The notes under the pieces are model-generated. The model searched no databases. It saw nothing but the letters and a program-made list of their open reading frames with translations, and had not been told where the DNA came from. Position numbers and translations under genes: made by a program. 64,000 bases of DNA, taken from NCBI GenBank assembly GCA_030248225.1, contig JASANE010019471.1:1-64000 (forward strand). Reading direction: 5' to 3'. Of this stretch, positions 1 to 9,300 are shown one piece after another (position 1 is the first letter of the stretch; the number at the start of each line of letters is the position of its first letter). The DNA is from Trileptium ribeirensis. Lineage: Eukaryota > Nematoda > Enoplea > Enoplida > Thoracostomopsidae.

Positions 1-724
1 TGTGTATTTTTATAAAGGACTGTTTTACATGGTTTGGTGTTAGTTATTAAAAAATCAACATACCCGTTATTTGCATTAGTTAGTATTGAACACGTCTCTA
101 GTGACCGTTTTGCTAAGTTTTTAGAGTGCGGCTGTAAGATTACTGTTTTATTTTGTATTAAACTTATGCGGCATTGTGGTAAATAAACCTTAGCTTGTGG
201 TGGAAGTACTACTGTTTCAGTAGCTGTGACAGGGTATGGATATTTTGTTTTCCGATATTTGCTTTGGTACCTGGTAGCTGTAGTTCATAGTTATGAAAAT
301 CTACTGTGACTTTTCCAAGACGTCGCTGAAAGTTGACGCCAAGTATGCAATCATACGGACAACAGTCGTCATCCGCGATTGTAAAGACGTGTACAAATGT
401 TTTAGTACCTATTTTGATATGTATTAGCATAGTACCATGGAATCGTAGTTCTTCCCCCGTTAGCGATTTCGCTGGAACAGCCCTGAGTGAAGTTTTTGGA
501 CGTTTTATCTTAGTAAAAGTGCTATGAGATACAATAGTATGACTGGAACCTGTGTCCCATAGCGCCCATGTTTCGATATCAAATAATGAGACAGGGATAA
601 CAAAGGTACCAGCATCCAATCCAGCTATTGGCTTAGGCGGCCAAGTAACCATTTCAATAATTTCATCTTTATTTATATTTGTAATGGTTTGTTGCACTTG
701 CAAATTGTGTCTCAGTGTTTTCAA
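1..724 (-). pseudogene. Protease/pol start of family A copy 1, frameshifted and cut by window edge
   Basis: Retroelement aspartic protease followed by the linker to reverse transcriptase. It aligns throughout with residues from about 1125 onward of the intact frame in copy 2. The catalytic D-T-G-S motif is intact here (near 545-556). Two breaks are visible. The junction with Env near 705-712 is 2 bp shorter than in copy 2, so protease is out of frame with Gag-Env. A T-run near 246-252 is one base shorter, which shifts the frame again just after protease. The rest of pol lies outside the window. The open stretch 209-724 is the protease segment between the two breaks. Confidence 0.85.
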
Positions 725-3700
725 GTTTAGTTAATGTAGATGATGTTGGTTTTCTGTAAGTGTATTTCGATCGGTATGGATATCTTAAGTAGTTTCGTAA
801 TATAGGTGTAAATCGAGTACATAGTTTGTATTTGTAGGCGAAATAAAGTAGCGCAAGCATAAGGCCTATGCAAGCTAAAATGACAACGATATTAATGAAA
901 ACTTGGACTGGTCCAGTTAATAACCCATTAATCAAATCTGTTACACTCGTGGCTACGCCGCCTATTACATGACCTACTGCGGCTCCGTACCCTTCAATAA
1001 TGTGACCTAATCCATCACCTGTGCCTCGTAGTACATTGTATACTACATCCGGATCGCACGATAGTGCGGCCGTGTAGTTAATTAAACGGTCTAGTCTAGC
1101 AATAGCAAGGCGGGATCGCGTGTCACTAGTGCCTGCTTGATACAGTAGTTTAGTGTATGCAGGCTTCCAAGTTGTGATAAGTTCTGTAGTTGTAAAAGAA
1201 AAAGGTTGCCACTTGTGAGTCCAGATTAGGTCTACTGCTGTTTCTGTTACATGAGTTTTATGGCTATAGTTTTTGCCAATAACCCAGGTTTTACCTACTT
1301 TATGTATACTTGGTATTACGTCTGAACATGGTACTGTTTCAGAAATCTGTACTAGGTCCTGAGTACCTGGAAGTAAAAACCAAATTTTATCGTTATACTC
1401 AACTGGAATATATTCATAGCAAGTGTGATTTAATTTGTGATCCCAGTGTACTTTAGTTATGTTGACAGCTATGCATTCATAAATAAGTATAGCCTCGCCG
1501 GAAATTTGCGCGAAGATGTCATCTCGCTGTAAGAATGTTCTCAGTGCTATAGTTGGGTCAATTTTTAGTAGTTGTTGAACGATATGAAGTAGTCGTTGTC
1601 GGTTGGCGCAAAGTTCACGCCATACTGCTGAGAAGCGTTTGATTTCTAGCTCGAGAAGTTTGTTCTCTAAGTAGTTAAGTTTAAAGTTTACAGGATCTAT
1701 ATTGCTATTTGATAGTGGGGTAGGTTTCAGAATTGTATTTTGTTTTTGCGTTAAGTATTGTGGTAATTCGGTACTTAAGAACCTAATTGCAACTCCTTCT
1801 TCACTAAGATACGTAGTATTATGTGTCATACAACCCTCACTTTGAAGTATTGTAGTAGTTAGTGTAAAAGCACCTTGTACATCATCTACTATGATGTGTT
1901 TACCAGCTATTTCTGCTAGATGTTTGGACTTATACTGGTAGCTACAGAAAGGCGTATTAAGTAAGGTTTCCCACACATAAGTTGCTTCCTTGGTTATACA
2001 ATGAGTTTGATTAGCGTTACAACTCGCAACGTCCCCTAAATGGGTGGTTCGTAATTTCCCATCAAATGTGGCCATAGTCCCATACTGTAGAATTAGATTA
2101 TTTGAGGTTTTACAATAATCATAGCAACACCATCTGTAGTTTACATTGAGGATCTCTCGTGTTGACCACATAGTTTTATCTGTTTGAAATAATGTACTAT
2201 TTTGATACCTATGATCTTTATTTGCTTGGTAACAGTCCTGATAGTTTATAGAACTGAGTGTTTTCTCATTTAGTACTATACCCTTTGAACCGAAAAATCC
2301 CATGTTTGTACAGATTTTGTGTGTGACCAGCGTACATTTGTACACTGGAAATAACACCGGTTCAGTTCTTGGTACAAAAAGTTCTATTTCGTGTTTTGTA
2401 ACTCTCTGCGAAATTGGAGGTACGCAGTGCACAGATTTGGGTAACGTTATCGCATGACCCCTAGCTGTGTAATCGCAAATTTGGTAGTTCTTAGGTTGAG
2501 TGATACTTAGACTCACTATAGGTAAACTGTTGAAAGCGAATATTAGTAAATAAAACCATAAGTATACCATAGTAATCATAGTGCATAATTTGAGCGCGCG
2601 AAAAGTCATAGAGGTGCATAACTCAAGCGTAGGTAGCGGTGTGATTAAGTTTACAAAGTAAGGAAACTTAGTTTCTTTAAGCCTTTCTAGTTGATCTTTA
2701 AGTGCGTCATTTTCAGTTTTTAATTTTTCAGTAGTTTGAATTGCATTTACATATCTTCGCTGTGCAGAGGAAGAACGCTCACGCTCCCTAGAAGGCGTTC
2801 TCGACGGTGTAATCGACCTGCGTGGATAATCTCGCATACTAGGTTCGCGGTAATCTCGCCTAGCCGTATCCCGATAGTCTCGCGTGTTTGTGTTACCATA
2901 GTCTTGCCTACCGCGGTCTCCATAGTTTCTGAATTCACTATAACCCCCATAGTTACGATCGGGTTTATTAGGACAGGTGTAACTGTGATGATTTCGGCGA
3001 CAGAAGTCACACCGCACGTTCCCAGTTGCGGGAGACCTATTCCTAAAATTCATGCGGCTGTAGTCTGTAAATCGGGATGGTCGCCTATAATTACCACCAC
3101 CACGGTTTTGAGTACGAAAGAAGCCGTCTAGTCGTCGGTGGAGTCGTTCGATTTCTAAGCCATAGTTAGGAGATTCAGTGTTTGTTCGGTTAACTTGGGA
3201 GTTGACGGCCCCAACTAAATCAGTTTGGGAGTCAAACCTAACTTGCTTAGTTTTGTTGTCATTAAGATGTGATAGTAAAGTAGCTTGGTTATCGGCCAGT
3301 TTAAGTAAGGCTTGTTTTATGCCATCCAACTCTAGCGTGGAATCAGATCCCTTAGCCCCTTCATAAGTCTCAGGATTAGTTAGCAACCTAGTTTGGGCTT
3401 CGTCTTTCTCAGCTAACTTGATGGCTTCTTCAAGTGACTTAGGCTCTTTAGACAGTAGAAGCTTTTTAAGTCGCGGTAGTCTAAGCCCTTCAATGAAGAA
3501 CTCGCATGCAAAAGAGTCTCTAGTGTTAGTATCTAGCTCAGGCCATGCTCCGCGTGCTAAGACTTTAATAGCTTGCCCGAAATCTGTGACTGTTTCGCTT
3601 ACTAGCTGCTTCCTGCGCATAAGTTCATTACGCTTAAATTTCTCCCCCTCAGGAGCCTGTAGCGCATGACATAGTTCCCTTATAAGTGACGCATAACTTC

Positions 3701-4067
3701 GTTTAGTCGGTTCAGGTAAACCTCTATAGTACTCTAGTGCGGTGCCACGCAAGTATGCAGGTAATACTTTAAGTTTGCGAGCCTCATTCCAGTTATTAGC
3801 ATTCGCGATTAATTCAAAAAGCTCATACCACTGCTTAAAATCTTCCCCTAATTTACCATAGTAAAACGATAAGTCAGCTTGATATGAGGGTGTTGAAGTG
3901 ATATTGTCTATGTCTATGACTTGCTCTTGTAGTGTGGCAACAATCTCATTAGTTGCTGTTTGACTTTTGAGTAGTTCAGATATGTCTTTATTTTGTTTCT
4001 CAAGAGCCCGTAACATGCTGTCAGTTCGGTCTTTAGGTGTAGTACCTGAAGCGCCTGGGTTAGCCAT
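669..4067 (-). CDS. Gag-Env polyprotein part of family A copy 1 (cut off from pol)
   Basis: An 1132-residue frame, colinear with the first 1125 or so residues of the copy 2 polyprotein. Residues 1-345 are capsid-type Gag with a helical N-terminus. A short zinc knuckle (C-x2-C-x3/4-H-C) follows at about 353-365, then an Arg/Ser/Asp/Tyr-rich nucleic-acid-binding tail to about 450. Env begins with a hydrophobic signal-anchor-like segment after Met487 and ends with a transmembrane helix near 1052-1080. Several N-x-S/T sites and many cysteines lie between them. The frame ends 18 residues after 'ENTET' because of a 2-bp difference from copy 2, so Pol is not fused. The start ATG at 4067 is the same as in copy 2. 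I judge this a decaying copy, not a natural gag-env gene, because a second frameshift follows within 460 bp. Confidence 0.85.
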   Translation of the reverse strand: MANPGASGTTPKDRTDSMLRALEKQNKDISELLKSQTATNEIVATLQEQVIDIDNITSTPSYQADLSFYYGKLGEDFKQWYELFELIANANNWNEARKLKVLPAYLRGTALEYYRGLPEPTKRSYASLIRELCHALQAPEGEKFKRNELMRRKQLVSETVTDFGQAIKVLARGAWPELDTNTRDSFACEFFIEGLRLPRLKKLLLSKEPKSLEEAIKLAEKDEAQTRLLTNPETYEGAKGSDSTLELDGIKQALLKLADNQATLLSHLNDNKTKQVRFDSQTDLVGAVNSQVNRTNTESPNYGLEIERLHRRLDGFFRTQNRGGGNYRRPSRFTDYSRMNFRNRSPATGNVRCDFCRRNHHSYTCPNKPDRNYGGYSEFRNYGDRGRQDYGNTNTRDYRDTARRDYREPSMRDYPRRSITPSRTPSRERERSSSAQRRYVNAIQTTEKLKTENDALKDQLERLKETKFPYFVNLITPLPTLELCTSMTFRALKLCTMITMVYLWFYLLIFAFNSLPIVSLSITQPKNYQICDYTARGHAITLPKSVHCVPPISQRVTKHEIELFVPRTEPVLFPVYKCTLVTHKICTNMGFFGSKGIVLNEKTLSSINYQDCYQANKDHRYQNSTLFQTDKTMWSTREILNVNYRWCCYDYCKTSNNLILQYGTMATFDGKLRTTHLGDVASCNANQTHCITKEATYVWETLLNTPFCSYQYKSKHLAEIAGKHIIVDDVQGAFTLTTTILQSEGCMTHNTTYLSEEGVAIRFLSTELPQYLTQKQNTILKPTPLSNSNIDPVNFKLNYLENKLLELEIKRFSAVWRELCANRQRLLHIVQQLLKIDPTIALRTFLQRDDIFAQISGEAILIYECIAVNITKVHWDHKLNHTCYEYIPVEYNDKIWFLLPGTQDLVQISETVPCSDVIPSIHKVGKTWVIGKNYSHKTHVTETAVDLIWTHKWQPFSFTTTELITTWKPAYTKLLYQAGTSDTRSRLAIARLDRLINYTAALSCDPDVVYNVLRGTGDGLGHIIEGYGAAVGHVIGGVATSVTDLINGLLTGPVQVFINIVVILACIGLMLALLYFAYKYKLCTRFTPILRNYLRYPYRSKYTYRKPTSSTLTKLENTETQFASATNHYKYK

Positions 4068-4203
4068 TAAATGTGTTTTAGTGCGTATATGTATTTAGTA
4101 TTCCACGTTAATCCTCAGTATTTTATCGCTTGCGGTTACTGACCTTACTGCTCTGTATACTTGGTCCTGGCCTTGAATGCTTGGTGCCGGGGCGCTGTGA
4201 AAT

Positions 4204-4395
4204 GGACAAGATCTGTCCGAAGGCAAGTTAACAAGGAGCGTGTTCCGCTCGACAGATATGGGACGAGTACCGCCCGAAGGAATATGGAAGGTGCGAGGTC
4301 CGCACGACGGCAAAATAACAGAAGGAGCGAGTTCCGCTCGAGGGGTTGTTGGTGGGAACGAGTACCGTTCGATGGCTCCCGTAGGCGTCGGGAGA
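4204..4395 (-). promoter_or_regulatory. Array of six covarying mini-hairpins in the gag leader (copy 1)
   Basis: Six near-identical stem-loops lie 24-34 nt apart. Plus-strand arms are 4204-4208/4214-4218, 4236-4240/4246-4250, 4260-4265/4271-4275 (one bulged A), 4291-4295/4301-4305, 4325-4329/4335-4339 and 4356-4360/4366-4370. Each has a 5-bp stem and a 5-nt loop, and each is followed by GA on the plus strand. The stem sequences differ (GGACA/TGTCC, GAGCG/CGCTC, GTGCG/CGCAC, GAACG/CGTTC) but pairing is kept, which is covariation within the array. A further stem, CTCCC/GGGAG, lies at 4376-4394. The array sits between the LTR/primer site and gag, where packaging or translation-control RNA structures are expected. 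Function is inferred. Confidence 0.7.
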
Positions 4396-4639
4396 GCTTC
4401 CGGCACAAGCAAGAAGGCGTGACCTAGTAGGGTGAGCTAAAGTGTCAGTGAGTGACGCGCTAAGTTAGTGATGCCCTAAGTTAATGATGCCCAAAGTCTA
4501 TAGTAACTGTAGTAGCTACGAAGTGTGTCTCAATTTGAGCTTAGCAGTTTAAGTGTGGAGCTTACAAAGTGCTGAGTATATGTGGGTGGGTATCCAAAGT
4601 CCTATTGTAGGTACTAAGTGCGCAGCTAGTTAGACGATG

Positions 4640-4776
4640 CACGCACTTCTCTGTGAAAGATTGCACGCAGTTCTCTGTGAGCTTCCAGTACGCAGTTCTC
4701 TGTGAATTTTCAGTACGCAGTTCTCTGTGAATTTCCAGCACGCAGTTCTCTGTGAATTTCCAGCACGCAGTTCTCA
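4640..4776 (-). repeat. 24-25-bp minisatellite beside the LTR (copy 1, about 5.5 units)
   Basis: Tandem units of the type ACGCAGTTCTCTGTGAATTT plus CCAGC (plus strand), five full and one partial, with small substitutions. It lies just downstream, in the element's sense, of the candidate primer-binding site. Copy 2 has only about 3.5 units. Confidence 0.85.
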
Positions 4777-4781
4777 CATTC

Positions 4782-4799
4782 TCCCCAGTACGACCTCCA
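4782..4799 (-). promoter_or_regulatory. Candidate primer-binding site (copy 1)
   Basis: On the minus strand a TGG-initial sequence (TGGAGGTCGTACTGGGGA) starts 4 nt after the LTR end (...GTTACA). TGG complements the CCA end of a tRNA primer. I cannot match the rest to a specific tRNA, so this call rests mainly on position. Confidence 0.4.
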
Positions 4800-4803
4800 A
4801 AAA

Positions 4804-5144
4804 TGTAACACAAGAATTAAAGTTTGCACAACACCTAGTAAAAGCAAAGAAAGCTGAAAGCATCGAAATATATGCTATAATTTAATACATAATCAAACAG
4901 GTACAAACACCAGATACTTCAAACTAAAAAGATTCCGCCATCTGTACGATCAGCCAGCTTTATATACCAATGATGTTAGTCAAAATGAATAGTAATTGTG
5001 TATATTTAATGATTTAAACGCAGTAACAAATTGTAGAAATTACAGGTATGAATAGTTATTGTTTTTGGGTGAGAAAAATTCAATTTATGTTTTGATTTGT
5101 ATGATGTTCGTGATTCATGTGATTCATAGAATTGGATCATCACA
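4804..5144 (-). repeat. Shared LTR of family A (3' LTR of copy 2, 5' LTR of copy 1)
   Basis: A 341-bp LTR. On the minus strand it begins TGTGATGATCC and ends GTGTTACA, giving TGT...ACA ends. It matches 14094-14440 except for substitutions and a 6-bp indel near 4850. The outer boundary is clear because homology with the second LTR stops exactly at 5144. The inner boundary is inferred from the ACA end and the TGG site that follows. Confidence 0.85.
4960..4969 (-). promoter_or_regulatory. TATA box in family A LTR
   Basis: The minus strand reads GGTATATAAAGCTGG, a good TATA box about 180 bp into the LTR. An ATTAAA about 80 bp further on is a possible poly(A) signal. The same sites occur in the other LTR (14255-14262). 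Confidence 0.6.
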
Positions 5145-5155
5145 TTCCTCCGCCG
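5145..5155 (-). promoter_or_regulatory. Polypurine tract of family A copy 2
   Basis: The minus strand has CGGCGGAGGAA directly before the LTR start TGTGATG. A purine-rich run immediately upstream of the 3' LTR is where plus-strand DNA synthesis is primed. This places the 3' end of copy 2 here and shows that the LTR is shared with copy 1. Confidence 0.7.
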
Positions 5156-5249
5156 TTATTTTAGAGCAATGTCCTCGTTGCGTCCAACAATAGTATCGAT
5201 CGATCGTAATCTTTAATCAGTTGTAGTCAATGGCTGAATAATACGAGTG

Positions 5250-6233
5250 TCAACATGTCGTAGTGCGGTAGTCGTTCGCATTGAACGACCGTGAAATGAC
5301 CTGTTTAAATCTTGTTTCAATAATTCGTCGTTGACTATGGCTATGATGTGGGGCAAATTTCAACGTTTGGTACTTCATTGTTACGTTCTGTAGATTCGGA
5401 GATTTTTCAGACTGTTTAATGTCGATCAGACCGTACGACACCTTATTATCTGCCTGCGAAGTCGATATCATCGGTTGGTCCCTTTCAGTCGGTGGAGTGG
5501 GCAAAATGTGAGATGTCGACGGCATTGGCTTGTTGTCTACAATTAACGAAGAACGTGAAGAGTTATTGCCGGAGAGATGGTAGTTGCTTTGTTCGAGATG
5601 CCTTAAGAACATTGACCAGTACCAGCCACTAAAGTTTGTTGTCTGTCCATAAGTTAGAAGTATGTTTTTGAACTGCTGACGGGTCAACGTGGCGATGAAT
5701 TTTAGTAGTCGGCGATAGATCTGGCCTTGTTCTGGTTGATTAACGTCGATCAAAACGAACAGAAAGTGTAAGATTTTGTGAGCGAATGCAGTCGAACAGT
5801 TATACTGTTGCAAGTCGTGATCAGATGGTAGTAAGTCAAGTCGTGATGCAAGTTGTGTGAAGAAAAGATGTTGAATCAAAATGATGTCAGACCTATTGAA
5901 CATGGATCTCACGCTACAGTCACAATCACCATAGCGATAGAAGTCCTCAAACCTAATGCACGCTTCTCCATGATCATAGCGAGACCTTATAGACTGTGGA
6001 AGACGTTCAGGTCGCATGCGAAAACTGTACGGTTTTGGCTTAGTAGTCATGATTCGATTAGTCGTGAAATTTTGGTAGTTGAACGATAAGAAAGATCTGA
6101 AATTGGACGGAAGACACAAAAATGGAGAGGATGGGGAAACCCCAGAAGTTAATAAGTTTAAATAATACAATAAATTAATAAATAAATAAAATAATAAATT
6201 AATATAAATAATGCTGCGACAATTTAATTTCAT
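5250..6233 (-). CDS. Accessory gene of family A, unknown function (327 aa, signal-anchor N-terminus)
   Basis: This open frame lies between the end of pol (6326) and the polypurine tract (5145), so it is the 3'-most gene of family A. I do not recognise the family. Residues about 8-30 form a hydrophobic signal peptide or signal anchor. The middle (about 75-200) looks helical and contains a C-x-C pair, a lone Cys and several N-x-S/T sites. The last 120 residues are Ser/Thr/Asn/Gln-rich and basic. The start at 6233 is favoured because the ATG directly follows a pyrimidine-rich ...TTATTTTAG, a good splice acceptor. An internal Met near residue 62 would give a soluble form. It could be a secreted or membrane accessory protein. 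No homologue is claimed. Confidence 0.65.
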   Translation of the reverse strand: MKLNCRSIIYINLLFYLFINLLYYLNLLTSGVSPSSPFLCLPSNFRSFLSFNYQNFTTNRIMTTKPKPYSFRMRPERLPQSIRSRYDHGEACIRFEDFYRYGDCDCSVRSMFNRSDIILIQHLFFTQLASRLDLLPSDHDLQQYNCSTAFAHKILHFLFVLIDVNQPEQGQIYRRLLKFIATLTRQQFKNILLTYGQTTNFSGWYWSMFLRHLEQSNYHLSGNNSSRSSLIVDNKPMPSTSHILPTPPTERDQPMISTSQADNKVSYGLIDIKQSEKSPNLQNVTMKYQTLKFAPHHSHSQRRIIETRFKQVISRSFNANDYRTTTC

Positions 6234-6253
6234 CTAAAATAAGATGTGATTAA
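6234..6253 (-). promoter_or_regulatory. Candidate 3' splice site abutting the accessory ATG
   Basis: The minus strand reads TCACATCTTATTTTAG directly followed by ATG. This pyrimidine-rich YnAG acceptor would make the accessory ATG the first codon of a spliced exon. Confidence 0.5.
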
Positions 6254-6325
6254 ATGTAGAAATTATACTAATAAAACCATAAATTAATAAGTACGATAAA
6301 TTCAATGGTTTACTTAAGTTAAGTT

Positions 6326-9300
6326 CTAGTTGCGACGAGGCCGTAAGTTATACCGACCTAGTTCACTATTTGTCAAGTTTGCCGTGTCGGCGCGGGCGAT
6401 AGTATCCTCCGGAGCGGCAACTGGTACTCGCGCAGCCTCGTTAGTCTCAACGAACCCTGATGCTAAATTTGAGCGTGGGACGTATGGACCGTAAAATCGT
6501 TTTAAATGGGTGACGTTCACCCGGAAGCTAGGTTTATCAGGGTAGTCGCATGCTCGAATCAGAGCAGTTGTAGGGTTGACATCGAGGACTCTATACGGTC
6601 CTCTCCAAGGATGTCCCAATTTTGTGGTTAGCCCCTTAGTTCTCTTAAGCCTGAAAAGTAATACTCGGTGACCAACAACGAAAGTGTGATCTTTAGTGTT
6701 GCGATCATAGTAAGATTTCTGCTTGGCTTGTGCATTAGCTATTGCTTTTAAAGCTGCTTGCCAAGCTGAGGCTAGTTTCTTAGTTACCTCAGTTGCATAG
6801 TTTTGTTCACTAACTGAATTTCCTGTGTCCGGGAATAAAGCAATATCAGACGGTAAGTGTGGATCCCTACCAAAGAGTAAGTAGAAAGAGCTTTCATTTG
6901 TCGATTCCTGTACACTAGTACGATAAGCAAAAAGGATGAATGGCAAGTACTCATCCCAGTCATTTTGTTGAGCATTAGTATACATGGATAACATGTTCGA
7001 CATAGTATGATTAAATTTTTCTACTAAACCATCACATTTTGGGTTGAACGACGTAGTATTTAGTTTGCGGGTGCTTAGTAAGTTGCAAATTTGCTTAACT
7101 ATATCACTCAGAAAGTTAGTCCCTCTATCACTAAGTAAGGTTTTAGGAGCCCCGTGAACACACATGAATTTTTCGACAATAAGTTTAGAAATGGTCTCAG
7201 CCGTTATATCTGTAGTAGGGTAGGCTTCGACCCATTTAGTAAGATATTCACTAACGACGACAATATATTTTTTGCCATGCTTGGACCGTGGAAGCGGTCC
7301 GAAGCAATCTATTGCAATTCTATCAAAAGGTTTTGTTACCTCAATCGGCTGTAGAGGTACTTTTCTCGCTGTAGCCTTGCCCTTCTTAGTTTGACACGAA
7401 AGACAACGTTTAACATAGTCTGAAACATCACTGTTCATCTTAGGCCAGTAGTAGTGTGTCATAATTTTGCTCAGAGTTTTACGAACACCTAAGTGACCAC
7501 CAAAGATATCGTCATGATGGATTTGCAGCATTTCTGGCCGTAGTGCTACCGGTACCACTAATAGAAGTTTGTCCTTGTAGCGCTTATAGAGTACACCATT
7601 TTGTAGTTTGTAGTTTCTAGATAGTTCGTCGAAACTATTTTCAGTTAAGCGCTTAATTAATACCGCGATATCCTTGTCTTGAGTTTGTAATTGTTTTAGT
7701 TTGTCTAAATCTAGATTTTGTGTATCACCGATAAAATAATCAAGTGACTTATTTTGCTCTTGTGAATTGTTGATACTAATTGCAGAACATAGTGGTGCGC
7801 GAGATAGTGCATCAGCGACACAGTTCTGCTTACCAGCTACATAGTCTAGAGTTAAGTCATACTCTAATAACTTTAGTGCCCAACGTGTTAGCCTACGAGA
7901 AGTGTGTTGATGCTCTAGTAACCATTTCAGTGGTCTATGATCAGTTATTACAGTAAATGGCTTTAAATATAAATAAGGCCTAAAATATTGAACAGCCCAC
8001 ACAATAGCTAGTGCTTCCTTCTCTATAACCGGATAATTAAGTTCTGCTTTCTGTAGTGAGCGACTAGCGTAAGCAATAGGTTTTAAGTTGTTTTCGTAAC
8101 ATTGACTTAATACAGCACCTATACCTGTTCCGCTAGCATCAGTGTGAAGAAAAAACTCTTCAGTAAAGTCAGGGAATATAAGTACTGGCGCCTTAACTAA
8201 ACATGATTTTAGTTGTTCAAAGGCGTCGGTGCAAGAGGTTGACCACATAAATTTTACATCCTTACGCAAAAGCTTATGTAATGGCTCTGCCATGGTAGCA
8301 TAGCATGGTATGAAGCGCCTATGGTAGCTAGTCATACCAAGGAAACGTTTGAGTTCAGTAATAGTAGTAGGTGTAGAGTAATCCTGTACTGATTTTATTT
8401 TCTTAGGGTCCACTTGGAGCCCATTTTTACCTACTATGTGGCCTAAAAATGACACTTCCTGCTTTACAAAGTCGCATTTTGTGATTTTTAGTTTTAAGTT
8501 ATGCTTTCTCAAGCGTGCAAACACCTCTCGTAGATGATTTAAATGTTCTGCGAATGTCTCTGAGAAGATAAGTATATCGTCGATATAGCAGACACAGAAT
8601 TTCCTACTTATTCCGCGTAAGACCTTTTCCATAAGGCGTTGGTAGGTTGCTGGAGCGTTGCATAGTCCGAAAGGCATAACTTTCCATTCATAGAGCCCTG
8701 AGTAAGTGATAAAGGCTGTTTTTTCCTGATCAGTCTCATCCATAGCCACCTGCCAATACCCACTCATTAGATCTAGTGATGTGAAGTAATTGGCTTTTCC
8801 CAAGACGTCAAATAAGTCGTTACAGTTAGGTAGTGGATAGATATCCTTTTTAGTAATTCTGTTAAGTGCTCGAAAGTCGATGCAAAATCTGGTTGTCCCA
8901 TCTTTCTTAGGCACCAAAACTACTGGACTTGACCAAGGAGAACACGATGGTACGATAACCCCCGATTTTTCCATCTTAGCTACGTGTTCATCTATAATTT
9001 GTTTTTCAGCTTCTGAGACACGATATGGTCTACATTTCACCGGACCATTGCCTTGAGTGTTGATGTCATGTTTAGCGATTTCAGTTTTTCCTAAATCGTG
9101 ATTAGTTTGCGCAAAAACATCTCGAAAATTAGTAAGTAAGGACGCTAATTGCTGTTGTTGAGCTAAATCCAGTTGACTACAACTTACTATTTTATTATGT
9201 AGATGAGTCTCAAAGTGTGGTACCTCAGTAGTTATTCGTTCCCTGGGTTGTCGATTGCCCTGTATAGTAGCGATAACGTCATGTATAGGCGTTAACCGTT

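Larger units (their letters stand above)
1..5144 (-). mobile_element. Retroelement family A, copy 1 (partial, 5' part)
   Basis: The sequence from 1 to 5144 is nearly identical to 9331-14440, with scattered substitutions and a few indels. It is a second copy of the same LTR retroelement, in the same orientation. It contains the 5' LTR, leader, gag, env and the start of pol, and then leaves the window. Its 5' LTR directly follows the polypurine tract of copy 2, so the same LTR serves as the 3' LTR of copy 2. This head-to-tail arrangement is typical of recombination between LTRs or tandem integration. Confidence 0.9.

Noticed and set aside
2736..3131. Plus-strand frame opposite the gag tail, repeated at 12071-12466
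   Set aside because: Antisense shadow of the Arg-rich Gag region, conserved only because the two copies are near-identical.
4095..4412. 105-codon sense frame in the family A leader, also in copy 2 (13430-13744)
   Set aside because: It covers the hairpin array. Stem covariation explains the conservation better than a Pro/Arg/Ser-rich peptide, though a translated upstream frame cannot be excluded.
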